Part shown: positions 1 through 8,076 of the stretch, one piece after another
How the letters are laid out: each line of letters opens with the position of its first letter
How positions within the stretch are numbered: position 1 is the first letter of the stretch
Source: Megasphaera elsdenii
GTDB taxonomy: Bacteria > Bacillota > Negativicutes > Veillonellales > Megasphaeraceae
Reading direction: 5' to 3'
DNA: 64,000 nt
Assembly (NCBI RefSeq): GCF_020539865.1
Contig: NZ_JAJBQV010000009.1
Span: 22,196-86,195, forward strand
Program-made: the position numbers and the translations under genes
The notes under the pieces: generated by a model
The model's input: only the letters and a program-made list of their open reading frames with translations
Told to the model about the DNA's origin: nothing
The model's database searches: none

Positions 1-543
1 TGTCTCCTGCCGTATCTGCCGGACCTTTACGATGCCGGCCTTTCCAGCCTGAAAATCGAAGGGCGCATGAAGAGCATCCATTACGTCGCCACTGTGACCA
101 AGGTCTATCGCCAGGCCTTCGATGCCTATGAAGCCGATCCGGAACATTTTACGGCCCGCCAGGAATGGCTCGACGAACTGGAAAAGATTTCCCATCGTCC
201 CTATACGAAGGGCTTTTCCGTTTCCCGGCCGACGGCAGCCGACCAGGTCTACGGCCAGTCGAGCAATACCCAGACACACGACTTCATCGGCCTGGTCAAG
301 TCTTACGATGACGAAAAGGGCCTGGCCTGGGTTGAACAGCGGAACTACTTCAAATTGGGCCAGACTGTCGAATTTCTCCAGCCCAAAGGCCATCTGGTCC
401 GTTATACGATCGACCGCATCGTCGACGAAGAAGGGCAGCCCCTCGACGCCGCCCGCCACGCCCAGCAGCTCGTCGGCCTGGCCGTACCGGAACGGCTGGA
501 ACCGTATTCCATGATGCGCCGCCAGGTGAAGGCTCATGTTTGA
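1..543 (+). CDS. Peptidase U32 family protein, C-terminal part (5' end outside window)
   Basis: The reading frame is open from base 1 and ends at TGA 541-543, so only the last 180 residues are present. They start inside the U32 signature: SLKIEGRMKS lies near residue 17 of the fragment, and this stretch is typical of the U32 collagenase-like/RlhA/TrhP group. The rest matches the small C-terminal beta-barrel domain of U32 proteins in length and character. Many U32 proteins act in RNA hydroxylation rather than proteolysis, so the 'peptidase' label is historical. The next gene starts inside its last codons, so the two are translationally linked. Family is confident; subfamily cannot be told from the tail. 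Confidence 0.85.
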   Translation, partial: CLLPYLPDLYDAGLSSLKIEGRMKSIHYVATVTKVYRQAFDAYEADPEHFTARQEWLDELEKISHRPYTKGFSVSRPTAADQVYGQSSNTQTHDFIGLVKSYDDEKGLAWVEQRNYFKLGQTVEFLQPKGHLVRYTIDRIVDEEGQPLDAARHAQQLVGLAVPERLEPYSMMRRQVKAHV

Positions 544-778
544 TGAAGACTGGGTCTATTTCCAGGCTCCGCCCTCGGAAATGACTTTTATCAACCGCAT
601 CATCGAAGGCTGCGACTACCTGGGCGTCGTCACGGCCTTGGACGGCAAGAAGGGCATCGGCTTCGTCCGGACGACGAAGGACACGGCCCAGGAGACGAAA
701 GACGTACTCCAATCGCTGCCTATCCCAGTGCGCATCTTGAACCGGCTGGAAGCCTTTGCTGAAGCTGAACAGACGTAG
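536..778 (+). CDS. Small DUF4911-type protein, function unknown
   Basis: 80 residues with no signal peptide or membrane segment. The core, INRIIEGCDYLGVVTALDG near residue 19, resembles the short DUF4911 domain found in Firmicutes, here recognised from memory. The ATG at 536 overlaps the end of the U32 gene by 8 bases, which points to translational coupling and perhaps a shared role. A strong intrinsic terminator follows 40 bases after the stop, so this is the last gene of its operon. No catalytic motif is visible and I assign no function. Confidence 0.7.
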   Translation: MFDEDWVYFQAPPSEMTFINRIIEGCDYLGVVTALDGKKGIGFVRTTKDTAQETKDVLQSLPIPVRILNRLEAFAEAEQT

Positions 779-818
779 TATATGGACTTTACAAAATTTA
801 TAGTTATACGATTTAGTG

Positions 819-850
819 AAAAGCGCTGCCCTTGATGGAAGCGCTTTTTT
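819..850 (+). terminator. Intrinsic terminator after the U32/DUF4911 operon
   Basis: AAAAGCGCT (819-827) pairs with AGCGCTTTT (840-848) over a 12-base loop and runs into a T tract to 850. Confidence 0.85.
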
Positions 851-898
851 CGTTCGTCCTAGGTCGTTCATCGTAGGCTATGGAGGGAGTAGAAGACA

Positions 899-946
899 AT
901 GAAACATTGGATTTTAAAAAATAGCCTTTCTTGGCATGACAAGTAA
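899..946 (+). CDS. Possible 15-codon leader or small peptide
   Basis: ATG 899 to TAA 944-946 encodes MKHWILKNSLSWHDK. A purine-rich GGAGGGAG at 882-889 sits 9 bases upstream of the ATG, a better ribosome site than chance would often give. The stop codon lies in the left arm of the terminator-like hairpin at 938-972. Two Trp and two His among 15 residues recall attenuation leader peptides, but the downstream genes make glycogen, so a classical amino-acid attenuator is not obvious. No clear promoter was found just upstream. It may be chance. Confidence 0.25.
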   Translation: MKHWILKNSLSWHDK

Positions 947-972
947 AATAGTTGTTTTTACTGTCTTTTTTT
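938..972 (+). terminator. Terminator-like hairpin upstream of glgC
   Basis: GACAAGTAAAA (938-948) pairs with TTTTACTGTC (956-965), with one bulged A, and is followed by seven T (966-972). It would shield the glg promoter from read-through or terminate a short transcript carrying the 15-codon ORF. Confidence 0.6.
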
Positions 973-993
973 GGCAGTTAGCCCTTTAAATTC

Positions 994-1014
994 TTGACAG
1001 AATTGGTGTATAAT
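994..1014 (+). promoter_or_regulatory. Possible glg operon promoter
   Basis: A perfect TTGACA (994-999) and a perfect TATAAT (1009-1014) lie only 9 bases apart, too close to act together as a standard sigma-70 pair. Either TATAAT uses a weak -35 near 985-990 (TTTAAA), or TTGACA uses a weak -10 such as TAACAT at 1018-1023. A promoter in this stretch is likely; its exact start is not settled. Confidence 0.45.
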
Positions 1015-1039
1015 TAATAACATAATCATAAAATACTTT

Positions 1040-1073
1040 ATAGCGTATATTATATGCGCATATGGTACGCTAT
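1040..1073. promoter_or_regulatory. Nested dyad in the glgC leader, possible operator or RNA hairpin
   Basis: Outer arms ATAGCGTA (1040-1047) and TACGCTAT (1066-1073) enclose a perfect 12-base palindrome, ATATGCGCATAT (1052-1063). It lies just downstream of the putative promoter and 98 bases before glgC, so it could bind a regulator or fold in the leader RNA. Confidence 0.45.
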
Positions 1074-1171
1074 TGAATCCAAGACCCGCCGTCTGATGAC
1101 ACGATGTCCCTTATACATACTGAAACCATAAGCGAAGCGGCCGGGTCACAGTCAAGTAAGGAGGAGCTTCT

Positions 1172-2332
1172 ATGAAAAAATCTAATTGCCTGGCCATGAT
1201 TTTGGCCGGAGGTAAAGGGAGCCGGCTGGGCGTCCTGACCAAGGATCAGGCTAAACCGGGCCTCTTGTTCGGCGGGAAATACCGCATCATCGACTTCCCC
1301 TTGAGTAACTGCCGCAATTCCGGTATCGATACGGTCGGCATCCTGACCCAGTACCAGCCGCTGGAACTGAACTGGTACGTCGGTAACGGCAGTTCGTGGA
1401 ATCTCGACTCGACCAAAGGCGGGACCTATGTCCTGCCGCCGTATCAGAGTGACGGCGGTTCCAACTGGTATCGCGGCACAGCTGATGCCATTTATCAGAA
1501 CCTGAACTTCGTAGATATGGTCGGCGACGATTACGTCCTCATCTTGTCCGGTGACCACATCTATTCCATGGACTACGACAAGATGCTCAATTTCCACAAG
1601 AAACATCACGCCAAGGTCACTATCGGCACAATCCGCGTCCCCTGGGATGAAGCCAGCCGTTTCGGCATTATGGTCGCCGACGAAAATATGCGCATCACCA
1701 AGTTCCAGGAAAAACCGGCCAAACCGGAAAGCAATCTGGCTTCCATGGGAATTTACATCTTCGACCGGGATATTTTGGAAACGTACCTCAAAGCCGATGC
1801 AAAAGATGAAAAATCGGAACACGATTTCGGCAAGAACGTCATCCCGGCCATGCTGGGCGACAAGGTTCCTCTCTATGCCTATCCCTTTGAAGGGTACTGG
1901 AAGGACGTCGGCACCATCGACAGCTTGTGGCAGGCGAACATGGACCTCATCGCCGATGAACCGCCGATCGACTTGCGCGACAGCCATTGGCGCATCTATT
2001 CGGGCAACCAGAGTTTCCCGCCTCATCTCATCGGGCCCAATGGCTCGGCTAAGAGTTCCCTCATCGCCGAAGGTTCGGAAATCTTCGGGACCGTCAGCAA
2101 TTCGGTCATCTTCTACGGCGTTACCATCAAAGAAGGGGCGAAAGTCACGAATTCCGTCATCATGCCGGGGACGGTCGTCGAAGAAAATGCCGTCATCGAC
2201 AAGGCCATCCTGGGCGAACGATGCCACATCTATCCGGGCGCTGTCCTTCACAATGAAGACGGGTCTGTCGCCGTACTGGGCCGCAACGGGGAATTGAAAC
2301 CAGAACAAGTCACAGCGAAAGGGGAACACTAG
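1172..2332 (+). CDS. glgC: Glucose-1-phosphate adenylyltransferase, catalytic subunit
   Basis: Makes ADP-glucose from glucose-1-P and ATP, the committed step of bacterial glycogen synthesis. The nucleotidyltransferase signature is near the start (AGGKGSRLG, residues 11-19), followed by [13 protein letters not shown] and the sugar-binding region. The C-terminal third has hexapeptide-repeat character (left-handed beta-helix), as in the family. Length of 386 matches Firmicutes GlgC. AAGGAGGAG precedes the ATG. glgD follows after 2 bases; in Bacilli and Clostridia the two form a heteromeric enzyme. First gene of the glycogen operon. Confidence 0.96.
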   Translation: MKKSNCLAMILAGGKGSRLGVLTKDQAKPGLLFGGKYRIIDFPLSNCRNSGIDTVGILTQYQPLELNWYVGNGSSWNLDSTKGGTYVLPPYQSDGGSNWYRGTADAIYQNLNFVDMVGDDYVLILSGDHIYSMDYDKMLNFHKKHHAKVTIGTIRVPWDEASRFGIMVADENMRITKFQEKPAKPESNLASMGIYIFDRDILETYLKADAKDEKSEHDFGKNVIPAMLGDKVPLYAYPFEGYWKDVGTIDSLWQANMDLIADEPPIDLRDSHWRIYSGNQSFPPHLIGPNGSAKSSLIAEGSEIFGTVSNSVIFYGVTIKEGAKVTNSVIMPGTVVEENAVIDKAILGERCHIYPGAVLHNEDGSVAVLGRNGELKPEQVTAKGEH

Positions 2333-2334
2333 TT

Positions 2335-3456
2335 ATGAATAGCAATATGATCGGCCTCATCAATATGCGTGAAGACCATCCTTTGCAGGAAATCAACGAC
2401 AAGCGCCCGTTATCGACGCTGCCCATCGGCGGTAAGTACCGTCTCATCGACTTCACGCTTTCCAATATGGTCAACGCCGGCATTGAAAACGTCGGCCTCC
2501 TGCTCTCGAGCCAGTCCCGGTCGGTACTGGACCACATCCGGTCCGGTAAGGAATGGGGCCTGGCCCACAAGGGCGACGGCTTGTTCTACCTGCCAGAAGA
2601 ACGGGCGGATATCGAACATCCCGTAGAAGGGGACATCGCCGCGTATTATAAGAACCTGATCTTCATCAACCGAGCCAACAAGCGTTACGCCCTCTTGTCG
2701 GGCTGCGATATGGTCCAGAACATCGACTACGATGAAGTCCTCCATTTCCATCGCCATCACAATGCCGATGTCACTCTCATCTACCAGCAGCAGAAATACG
2801 ACTTCGACCGCGAAGGCTATATCCTGACCATTGACGACGCCTGCAAGGACCGGGTCCTGGCCATCGAAGCCAAGCCGGAAGTCAAAGCCGGGGACAACTT
2901 ATACCAGCGAGGAATCCTTATTGACTGCGATGTATTCCAGCATTGCATACGCCGGGCTTATGCCCAGGGATACACCCACTTTATTACGGATGTACTCCAG
3001 CGGAATGTAGACCGCCTGCGGATTTTCGGCTATAATTATCAGGGATATGCAAAACGGATTGATTCAGTTCATTCCTACTTCCAGGTCAACATGGACCTGC
3101 GTGACAGCCGCATCTGGCATGAACTGCTCCTGAAAGACGAGGACCATCGCATCTATACCAAGATCAAGGATGAAGCGCCGGCCAAGTACATGGAAGAATC
3201 GCATGTCACCAATTCTCTCGTAGCCAATGGCTGCATCATCGAAGGCCGCGTAGAGAATTCGATTCTTTTCCGCCGCGTCAAGGTCGGAAAGAATGCTGTC
3301 ATTCGCAACAGCATCATCATGCAGCACTCGGTCGTCGGCGATGACGCCCAGCTCGATTACGTCGTATGCGACAAGAATACGGTCATTCAGCCGGAAGCCG
3401 TGTTGAGCGGCAGCCACGACAACCCGTTGTGCATTGGTAAACGTTCAGTCCGCTGA
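2335..3456 (+). CDS. glgD: GlgD, regulatory partner of ADP-glucose pyrophosphorylase
   Basis: 373 residues, homologous to GlgC over its length (PIGGKYRLIDFTLSNMVNAG near residues 27-46) but with the N-terminal GGxGxRL phosphate-binding loop replaced by a short divergent sequence. That loss fits the known non-catalytic GlgD that modulates GlgC in Firmicutes. The C-terminus keeps the beta-helix repeats (for example NSILFRRVKVGKNAVIRNS). It starts 2 bases after glgC stops, so translation is coupled. Its end lies 28 bases before the preferred glgP start. Confidence 0.93.
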   Translation: MNSNMIGLINMREDHPLQEINDKRPLSTLPIGGKYRLIDFTLSNMVNAGIENVGLLLSSQSRSVLDHIRSGKEWGLAHKGDGLFYLPEERADIEHPVEGDIAAYYKNLIFINRANKRYALLSGCDMVQNIDYDEVLHFHRHHNADVTLIYQQQKYDFDREGYILTIDDACKDRVLAIEAKPEVKAGDNLYQRGILIDCDVFQHCIRRAYAQGYTHFITDVLQRNVDRLRIFGYNYQGYAKRIDSVHSYFQVNMDLRDSRIWHELLLKDEDHRIYTKIKDEAPAKYMEESHVTNSLVANGCIIEGRVENSILFRRVKVGKNAVIRNSIIMQHSVVGDDAQLDYVVCDKNTVIQPEAVLSGSHDNPLCIGKRSVR

Positions 3457-3484
3457 ACGCGACTACAAAGGGGTTAGAGACAAT

Positions 3485-5914
3485 ATGAAAAAATGGCAGG
3501 ATAAGGAAGAGTTCAAAAAGTTATTTACCGAGAAAGCCCACATTTTGTGGGAAAAAGATCTGCGGGACATGACTTTGAATGAAGTCTATCAGACCATCGC
3601 CTACATGATCCGCGATCTGGTAAGTGAAGATTGGATCCGTACGAATGAAATCTATGCTGAACAGAAGGTCAAGCAAGTCTATTATTTCTCCATCGAATTC
3701 CTCATCGGCCGCCTTTTGGAATCGAATCTTCTGGGCATCGACATGGACGACATCTGTCGCCAGGGCCTGGAAGATTTGGGCTGGGATCTGGATAAGGTCA
3801 TCCCAGCCGAACGCGATCCGGGTCTGGGGAATGGGGGACTGGGCCGGCTGGCTGCCTGCTTCATCGACTCCCTGGCAGCTTTGCAGCTGCCGGGCCATGG
3901 CAACAGCATCCGCTATCAGTACGGCTTGTTCAACCAGCGCATTGTCGACAACCAGCAGGTAGAACTGCCCGATAACTGGCTGGTCAACGGCCATCCTTGG
4001 GAAGTCAAGAAAGTCGACAAGGCCGTCTATGTCCGCTTCGGCGGCAATGCCTACATGCGCCCTGATGAAGATGGCAACTTGGAATGTGTTCACGAAAAGT
4101 ATTCGCCTGTCCGCGCCGTCCCGTATGATGTGCCCATCATCGGCTATCATAACAATACGGTCAATACGCTGCGCCTGTGGCGGGCAGAATACTCGCGGGA
4201 ACAGCTCTATCAGGAACTGTCCCTCGGCGACCGGCGCCGGGCCTTCCGCTATAAGGACAGTGTCCAGCAGATTTCTCGTTTCCTCTATCCTGACGACAGC
4301 AATGAAGAAGGCCGCCGCCTGCGCCTGATGCAGGAATACTTCTTCGTATCAGCCGGCCTCCAGAGTATCGTCCGCCATTATAAGAAAAAATATCACGAAA
4401 GTATCTATAAATTCGACCGCTATGTGGCCATTCACATCAACGACACCCATCCGGCCCTGGTCATCCCGGAACTGATGCGCATCCTCATGGATGAAGAAGG
4501 CGTGTCCTGGGATGCGGCTTGGAATATCACCGTCCGCACCGTGGCCTATACGAACCACACGATCCTGCCGGAAGCCATGGAAAAATGGTCCATCCCGATG
4601 TTCAAGGAACTGCTGCCGCGCATCTACCTCATCGTCGAAGAAATTAACAACCGCTGGCTCAAAGAAGTCCGCAGCCTCTATCCTGGCGATGAATCGAGGG
4701 CCCGCGACGTCGCCGTCCTCTGGGATGGCCAGGTCCACATGGCCCATCTGGCTGTCCTCGGCAGCCACAGCGTCAACGGCGTCGCCGAAATCCATTCGCA
4801 GATTCTCAAGGATTCGACGCTGCACCAATTCTATACGTGCTTCCCGCACCGTTTCTCCAACAAGACTAATGGCATTTCCCATCGCCGTTGGCTCATCGAA
4901 GCCAACCCACAGCTGGCTTCGCTCATCGACGAAGCCATCGGTGATAGCTGGCGCCAGACGCCGTCGAAGCTCCAGGACCTCATGCCTTTCGCCGATGACC
5001 CGTCCTTCCAGGAACAGCTGACGCGGGTCAAGACGGAACGCAAGGAAATCCTGGCCCGTTATATCCGCGACCGTTATGATACGGGCGTGCGGACCGATTC
5101 GATTTTCGACATCCAGATCAAGCGCATCCACTTGTATAAGCGCCAGACCTTGAACATCCTTCATATCCTGCACTTGTATTACCTCTTGAAGGATAACCCG
5201 AAACTCAAGATTACGCCGCGGACCTTCCTCTTTGGCGGCAAGGCCGCTGCCGGTTATGGCGAAGCGAAGGAAACAATCCGCCTCATCAACGTTGTCGCCC
5301 ATATGGTTAATTCCGACCGTCAGGTCAGCAAGCAGATGAAGGTCCTGTTCCTGGAAAATTACAACGTATCCTTAGGGCAGCTCCTCTTCCCGGCAGCTGA
5401 TGTGAGCGAACAGATTTCGACAGCCGGTAAGGAAGCGTCGGGCACGGGCAATATGAAATTCATGATGAATGGCGCCATTACCTTAGGGACCATGGACGGG
5501 GCTAACGTCGAAATCCACCGCAAGGTCGGCGACGAAAACTGTGTCATCTTCGGACTGCGGGCTCATGAAGTCATGGACTACTACATCCACGGCGGCTACT
5601 CGTCGTGGCAGATGTACAGCAGCGACGCTGCCATCCGCCGCCTCATGGACTCCCTCGTCGACGGCTCCATTGGCGGGGAACACTTCGGCATGCTCTACTC
5701 GGCCTTCCTCGATAAGAATGACGAATACTTCGTCCTCAAGGATTTCCAGTCCTACTGCCAGGCCCAGCAGGAAATCGCCAAGCGCTACGGCGACCATAGG
5801 AAATGGTGTCATTCGAGCGTCGTCAATATTGCCCAGTCCGGCTATTTCTCCAGTGACCGGACGATCCAGCAATACGCTGACGACATTTGGCGCATCAAGC
5901 CGGTCAAACACTAA
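3485..5914 (+). CDS. glgP: Glycogen/maltodextrin phosphorylase
   Basis: Phosphorolyses alpha-1,4-glucan to glucose-1-P using pyridoxal phosphate. The PLP site is EASGTGNMKFMMNGA, with the Schiff-base lysine at K658, followed by GTMDGANVEI. I chose ATG 3485 (809 residues) over an in-frame start at 3434 that overlaps glgD, because AAAGGGG lies upstream of 3485 and the N-terminus MKKWQDKEEFKKLF then matches the family. It sits between synthesis genes, so one transcript makes and mobilises glycogen. GlgP and MalP preference cannot be separated by eye; the locus favours glycogen. Confidence 0.95.
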   Translation: MKKWQDKEEFKKLFTEKAHILWEKDLRDMTLNEVYQTIAYMIRDLVSEDWIRTNEIYAEQKVKQVYYFSIEFLIGRLLESNLLGIDMDDICRQGLEDLGWDLDKVIPAERDPGLGNGGLGRLAACFIDSLAALQLPGHGNSIRYQYGLFNQRIVDNQQVELPDNWLVNGHPWEVKKVDKAVYVRFGGNAYMRPDEDGNLECVHEKYSPVRAVPYDVPIIGYHNNTVNTLRLWRAEYSREQLYQELSLGDRRRAFRYKDSVQQISRFLYPDDSNEEGRRLRLMQEYFFVSAGLQSIVRHYKKKYHESIYKFDRYVAIHINDTHPALVIPELMRILMDEEGVSWDAAWNITVRTVAYTNHTILPEAMEKWSIPMFKELLPRIYLIVEEINNRWLKEVRSLYPGDESRARDVAVLWDGQVHMAHLAVLGSHSVNGVAEIHSQILKDSTLHQFYTCFPHRFSNKTNGISHRRWLIEANPQLASLIDEAIGDSWRQTPSKLQDLMPFADDPSFQEQLTRVKTERKEILARYIRDRYDTGVRTDSIFDIQIKRIHLYKRQTLNILHILHLYYLLKDNPKLKITPRTFLFGGKAAAGYGEAKETIRLINVVAHMVNSDRQVSKQMKVLFLENYNVSLGQLLFPAADVSEQISTAGKEASGTGNMKFMMNGAITLGTMDGANVEIHRKVGDENCVIFGLRAHEVMDYYIHGGYSSWQMYSSDAAIRRLMDSLVDGSIGGEHFGMLYSAFLDKNDEYFVLKDFQSYCQAQQEIAKRYGDHRKWCHSSVVNIAQSGYFSSDRTIQQYADDIWRIKPVKH

Positions 5915-5936
5915 CTAAGAATCAGGAGGATAAGAT

Positions 5937-8045
5937 ATGAAACTCAGTGCAATCGACGAGTACAGTACCTTCTTGTATCATCAAGGTACGAACTACGCCA
6001 GTTATTGTCTGTTCGGGGCCCATTTCACGGTCCTGCGCCGCAAGCCTTGTGTGCGCTTTGCCGTCTGGGCGCCTCATGCGCAGCAGGTCAGCGTCGTCGG
6101 TGATTTCAATCACTGGGACGCCGATGCCAACCCCATGGAGCGGAGCCGCTTCGGCAACGGCATTTGGGTTACACATATTGTCGGCCTCCAGGAAGGGGAC
6201 ATTTACAAGTACGCCATTACGACGGCGTCAGGGGAACATATCTTAAAGAGCGATCCCTACGCCTTCTGGTCGGAAGTCCGTCCCCATACAGCATCGAAAT
6301 TGACTAAGCTCCACTACACGTGGCGCGACAAGAAGTGGATGGACAGCCGCAGTGCCTACGATTCGTACCGCAAGCCCATGCTGACTTATGAAGTCCATCT
6401 CGGTTCCTGGCGCCGCGGCGAAGACGGGGAAATGCTGTCGTACCGCGCCATCGCGCCGCAGCTTGTCGATTATGTCAAACAGATGAATTATACCCACATC
6501 GAGCTCATGCCGCTGTGCGAATATCCCTTTGATGGTTCCTGGGGCTACCAGGGGACGGGGTATTTCTCGGCGACCAGCCGCTATGGCAAGCCGGAAGATT
6601 TGATGTATCTCGTCGACCTGTGCCATCGCAAGGGTATCGGCGTCATCCTCGACTGGGTACCGGGCCATTTTTGCCGCGACGCTCACGGCTTGCGCCATTT
6701 TGACGGTGAACCGTGCTATGAATCGGGCAACCCCATGCTGGCCGAAAATAAGGAATGGGACACGATGAATTTCGACTACGGCCGGACAGAAGTCCAGTCC
6801 TTCCTTATTTCCAGTGCCCTCTTCTGGCTCAGCCAGTTCCACATCGACGGCTTGCGCATCGACGCCGTCGCCAATATGCTCTACCTCGATTACGGCCATG
6901 CTGACGGCGACTGGCAGCCCAATAAATACGGCGGCCGAGAAAACCTGGAAGCTATCGACTTCCTGCGTCATCTCAACACAGCCGTCTTTAAGGAATATCC
7001 CCAGGCCTTGATGATTGCCGAAGAATCGTCGGCTTGGCCCTTGGTGACCAAACCCGTCGATGTCGGCGGCTTGGGATTCAATTACAAATGGAACATGGGC
7101 TGGATGAACGATATGCTCCGCTACATGTCGCTGGACCCGCTGTTCCGCAAGGACAATCACAACTTGATTACCTTTTCGTTATGTTATGCTTTTTCCGAGA
7201 ATTTTATCCTACCTTTGTCGCATGATGAAGTCGTCCACGGCAAACATTCTCTTCTGGACAAGATGCCTGGCGACTACTGGCAGAAATTCGCCGGCCTGCG
7301 CGCCTTCTACGGCTACTGGATGTCCCATCCGGGCAAGAAGCTCCTGTTCATGGGCAGTGAATTTGGCCAGTTCATCGAATGGAAGTACGATGACAGCCTG
7401 GACTGGCACCTCCTCAAGTATCCCATGCACCAGGCCATGCACGACTACGTGCGCCGCTTGAATACATACTATGTGGACCATCCGGAATTCTGGGAAGAAG
7501 ACTGCGACTGGTCGGGGTTCTCGTGGATCAGCTGCGACGACTGCGACAACAGCGTCATCGCCTTTTACCGCACAGGCAAGGACGAATCGGATATGACCGT
7601 CGTCGTCTGCAATTTCACGCCTGTCGTCCGCCATGCGTATCGCTTTGGCGTTCCCCGGAAAGGGACGTATGTCGAAGTCTTCAACAGCGATGCGACGGCC
7701 TTTGGCGGATCCAACGTCCTCAACGAAGGGGAATTCGAAGCCCAAGAGGTGCCTATGCATGGTATGGACCAGTCCCTGGAATTGACCCTGCCGCCGCTGG
7801 CTACGATTTACTTGCAACTCACAGGGGAGACTAAAAAAAAAGCAGTGACGAAACGGCGGCGCCGCCGGACAGTGAAAGCCGATAAGGTTGCCGACGGGAC
7901 CGTCAAGAAAACGGCCAAGGCGCCGGGAAAGAAGGCAACGACCCGTGGAAAAGGGAAAGCCAAAACGGCAGCGTCTGCGAAAAAGACTGCTGCAACGAGA
8001 AAGAGAAGAACTGGGCGTCCTGCCAAAATGGAAGCAGACGCCTGA
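5937..8045 (+). CDS. glgB: 1,4-alpha-glucan branching enzyme with a histone-like basic tail
   Basis: Introduces alpha-1,6 branches into glycogen. An N-terminal CBM48-like module (VRFAVWAPHAQQVSVVGDFN) precedes a GH13 domain with nucleophile D309 (GLRIDAVAN), acid/base E362 (IAEESSAWP) and D430 (LSHDEVVHGKHS). The normal fold ends near residue 631. Residues 632-702 are a 71-residue extension of almost only Lys, Arg, Ala and Thr, resembling histone H1 tails and ending in RKRRTGRPAK, loosely like an AT-hook. The extension begins at a run of nine A (7833-7841); one base lost there gives an immediate TGA after KKKQ. AGGAGGATAAGAT precedes the ATG. Confidence 0.95.
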   Translation: MKLSAIDEYSTFLYHQGTNYASYCLFGAHFTVLRRKPCVRFAVWAPHAQQVSVVGDFNHWDADANPMERSRFGNGIWVTHIVGLQEGDIYKYAITTASGEHILKSDPYAFWSEVRPHTASKLTKLHYTWRDKKWMDSRSAYDSYRKPMLTYEVHLGSWRRGEDGEMLSYRAIAPQLVDYVKQMNYTHIELMPLCEYPFDGSWGYQGTGYFSATSRYGKPEDLMYLVDLCHRKGIGVILDWVPGHFCRDAHGLRHFDGEPCYESGNPMLAENKEWDTMNFDYGRTEVQSFLISSALFWLSQFHIDGLRIDAVANMLYLDYGHADGDWQPNKYGGRENLEAIDFLRHLNTAVFKEYPQALMIAEESSAWPLVTKPVDVGGLGFNYKWNMGWMNDMLRYMSLDPLFRKDNHNLITFSLCYAFSENFILPLSHDEVVHGKHSLLDKMPGDYWQKFAGLRAFYGYWMSHPGKKLLFMGSEFGQFIEWKYDDSLDWHLLKYPMHQAMHDYVRRLNTYYVDHPEFWEEDCDWSGFSWISCDDCDNSVIAFYRTGKDESDMTVVVCNFTPVVRHAYRFGVPRKGTYVEVFNSDATAFGGSNVLNEGEFEAQEVPMHGMDQSLELTLPPLATIYLQLTGETKKKAVTKRRRRRTVKADKVADGTVKKTAKAPGKKATTRGKGKAKTAASAKKTAATRKRRTGRPAKMEADA
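7830..8042 (+). other. Segment encoding the Lys/Arg/Ala-rich GlgB tail, with an A9 slippage-prone run
   Basis: Encodes GlgB residues 632-702. The A9 run is at 7833-7841, at the junction with the catalytic part. Reading with 8 A gives AAG CAG TGA (stop); with 10 A the frame closes after about 15 codons. Only A9 (or A9 plus or minus 3) yields the basic tail. The tail holds a run of five Arg plus repeated KKTA/KKAT-like motifs. Its exact placement suggests an added module or a molecular switch. Confidence 0.8.
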
Positions 8046-8076
8046 TTCGGTACATAGGGAAAGTGGGGGACATACG

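Larger units (their letters stand above)
779..1171. other. Gene-poor stretch between the U32 operon and glgC
   Basis: 393 bases without a normal-sized gene. In order they hold the terminator at 819-850, a decayed copy of the CGTTCATCG-type repeat (about 851-880), a 15-codon ORF with a good ribosome site (899-946), a second terminator-like hairpin (938-972), a possible glg promoter (994-1014), a nested dyad (1040-1073) and the glgC ribosome site AAGGAGGAG just before 1172. Confidence 0.7.

Noticed and set aside
931..959. Promoter using TTGGCA at 931-936
   Set aside because: No -10 at the right spacing; the stretch is better explained by the terminator hairpin.
1070..2329. Long minus-strand frame opposite glgC, and similar long frames opposite glgP, the GH13-GH77 gene, topB, atpA/atpD and glyS
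   Set aside because: Antisense shadows of GC-rich genes: no ribosome site, no recognisable domain, and the plus-strand gene is certain.
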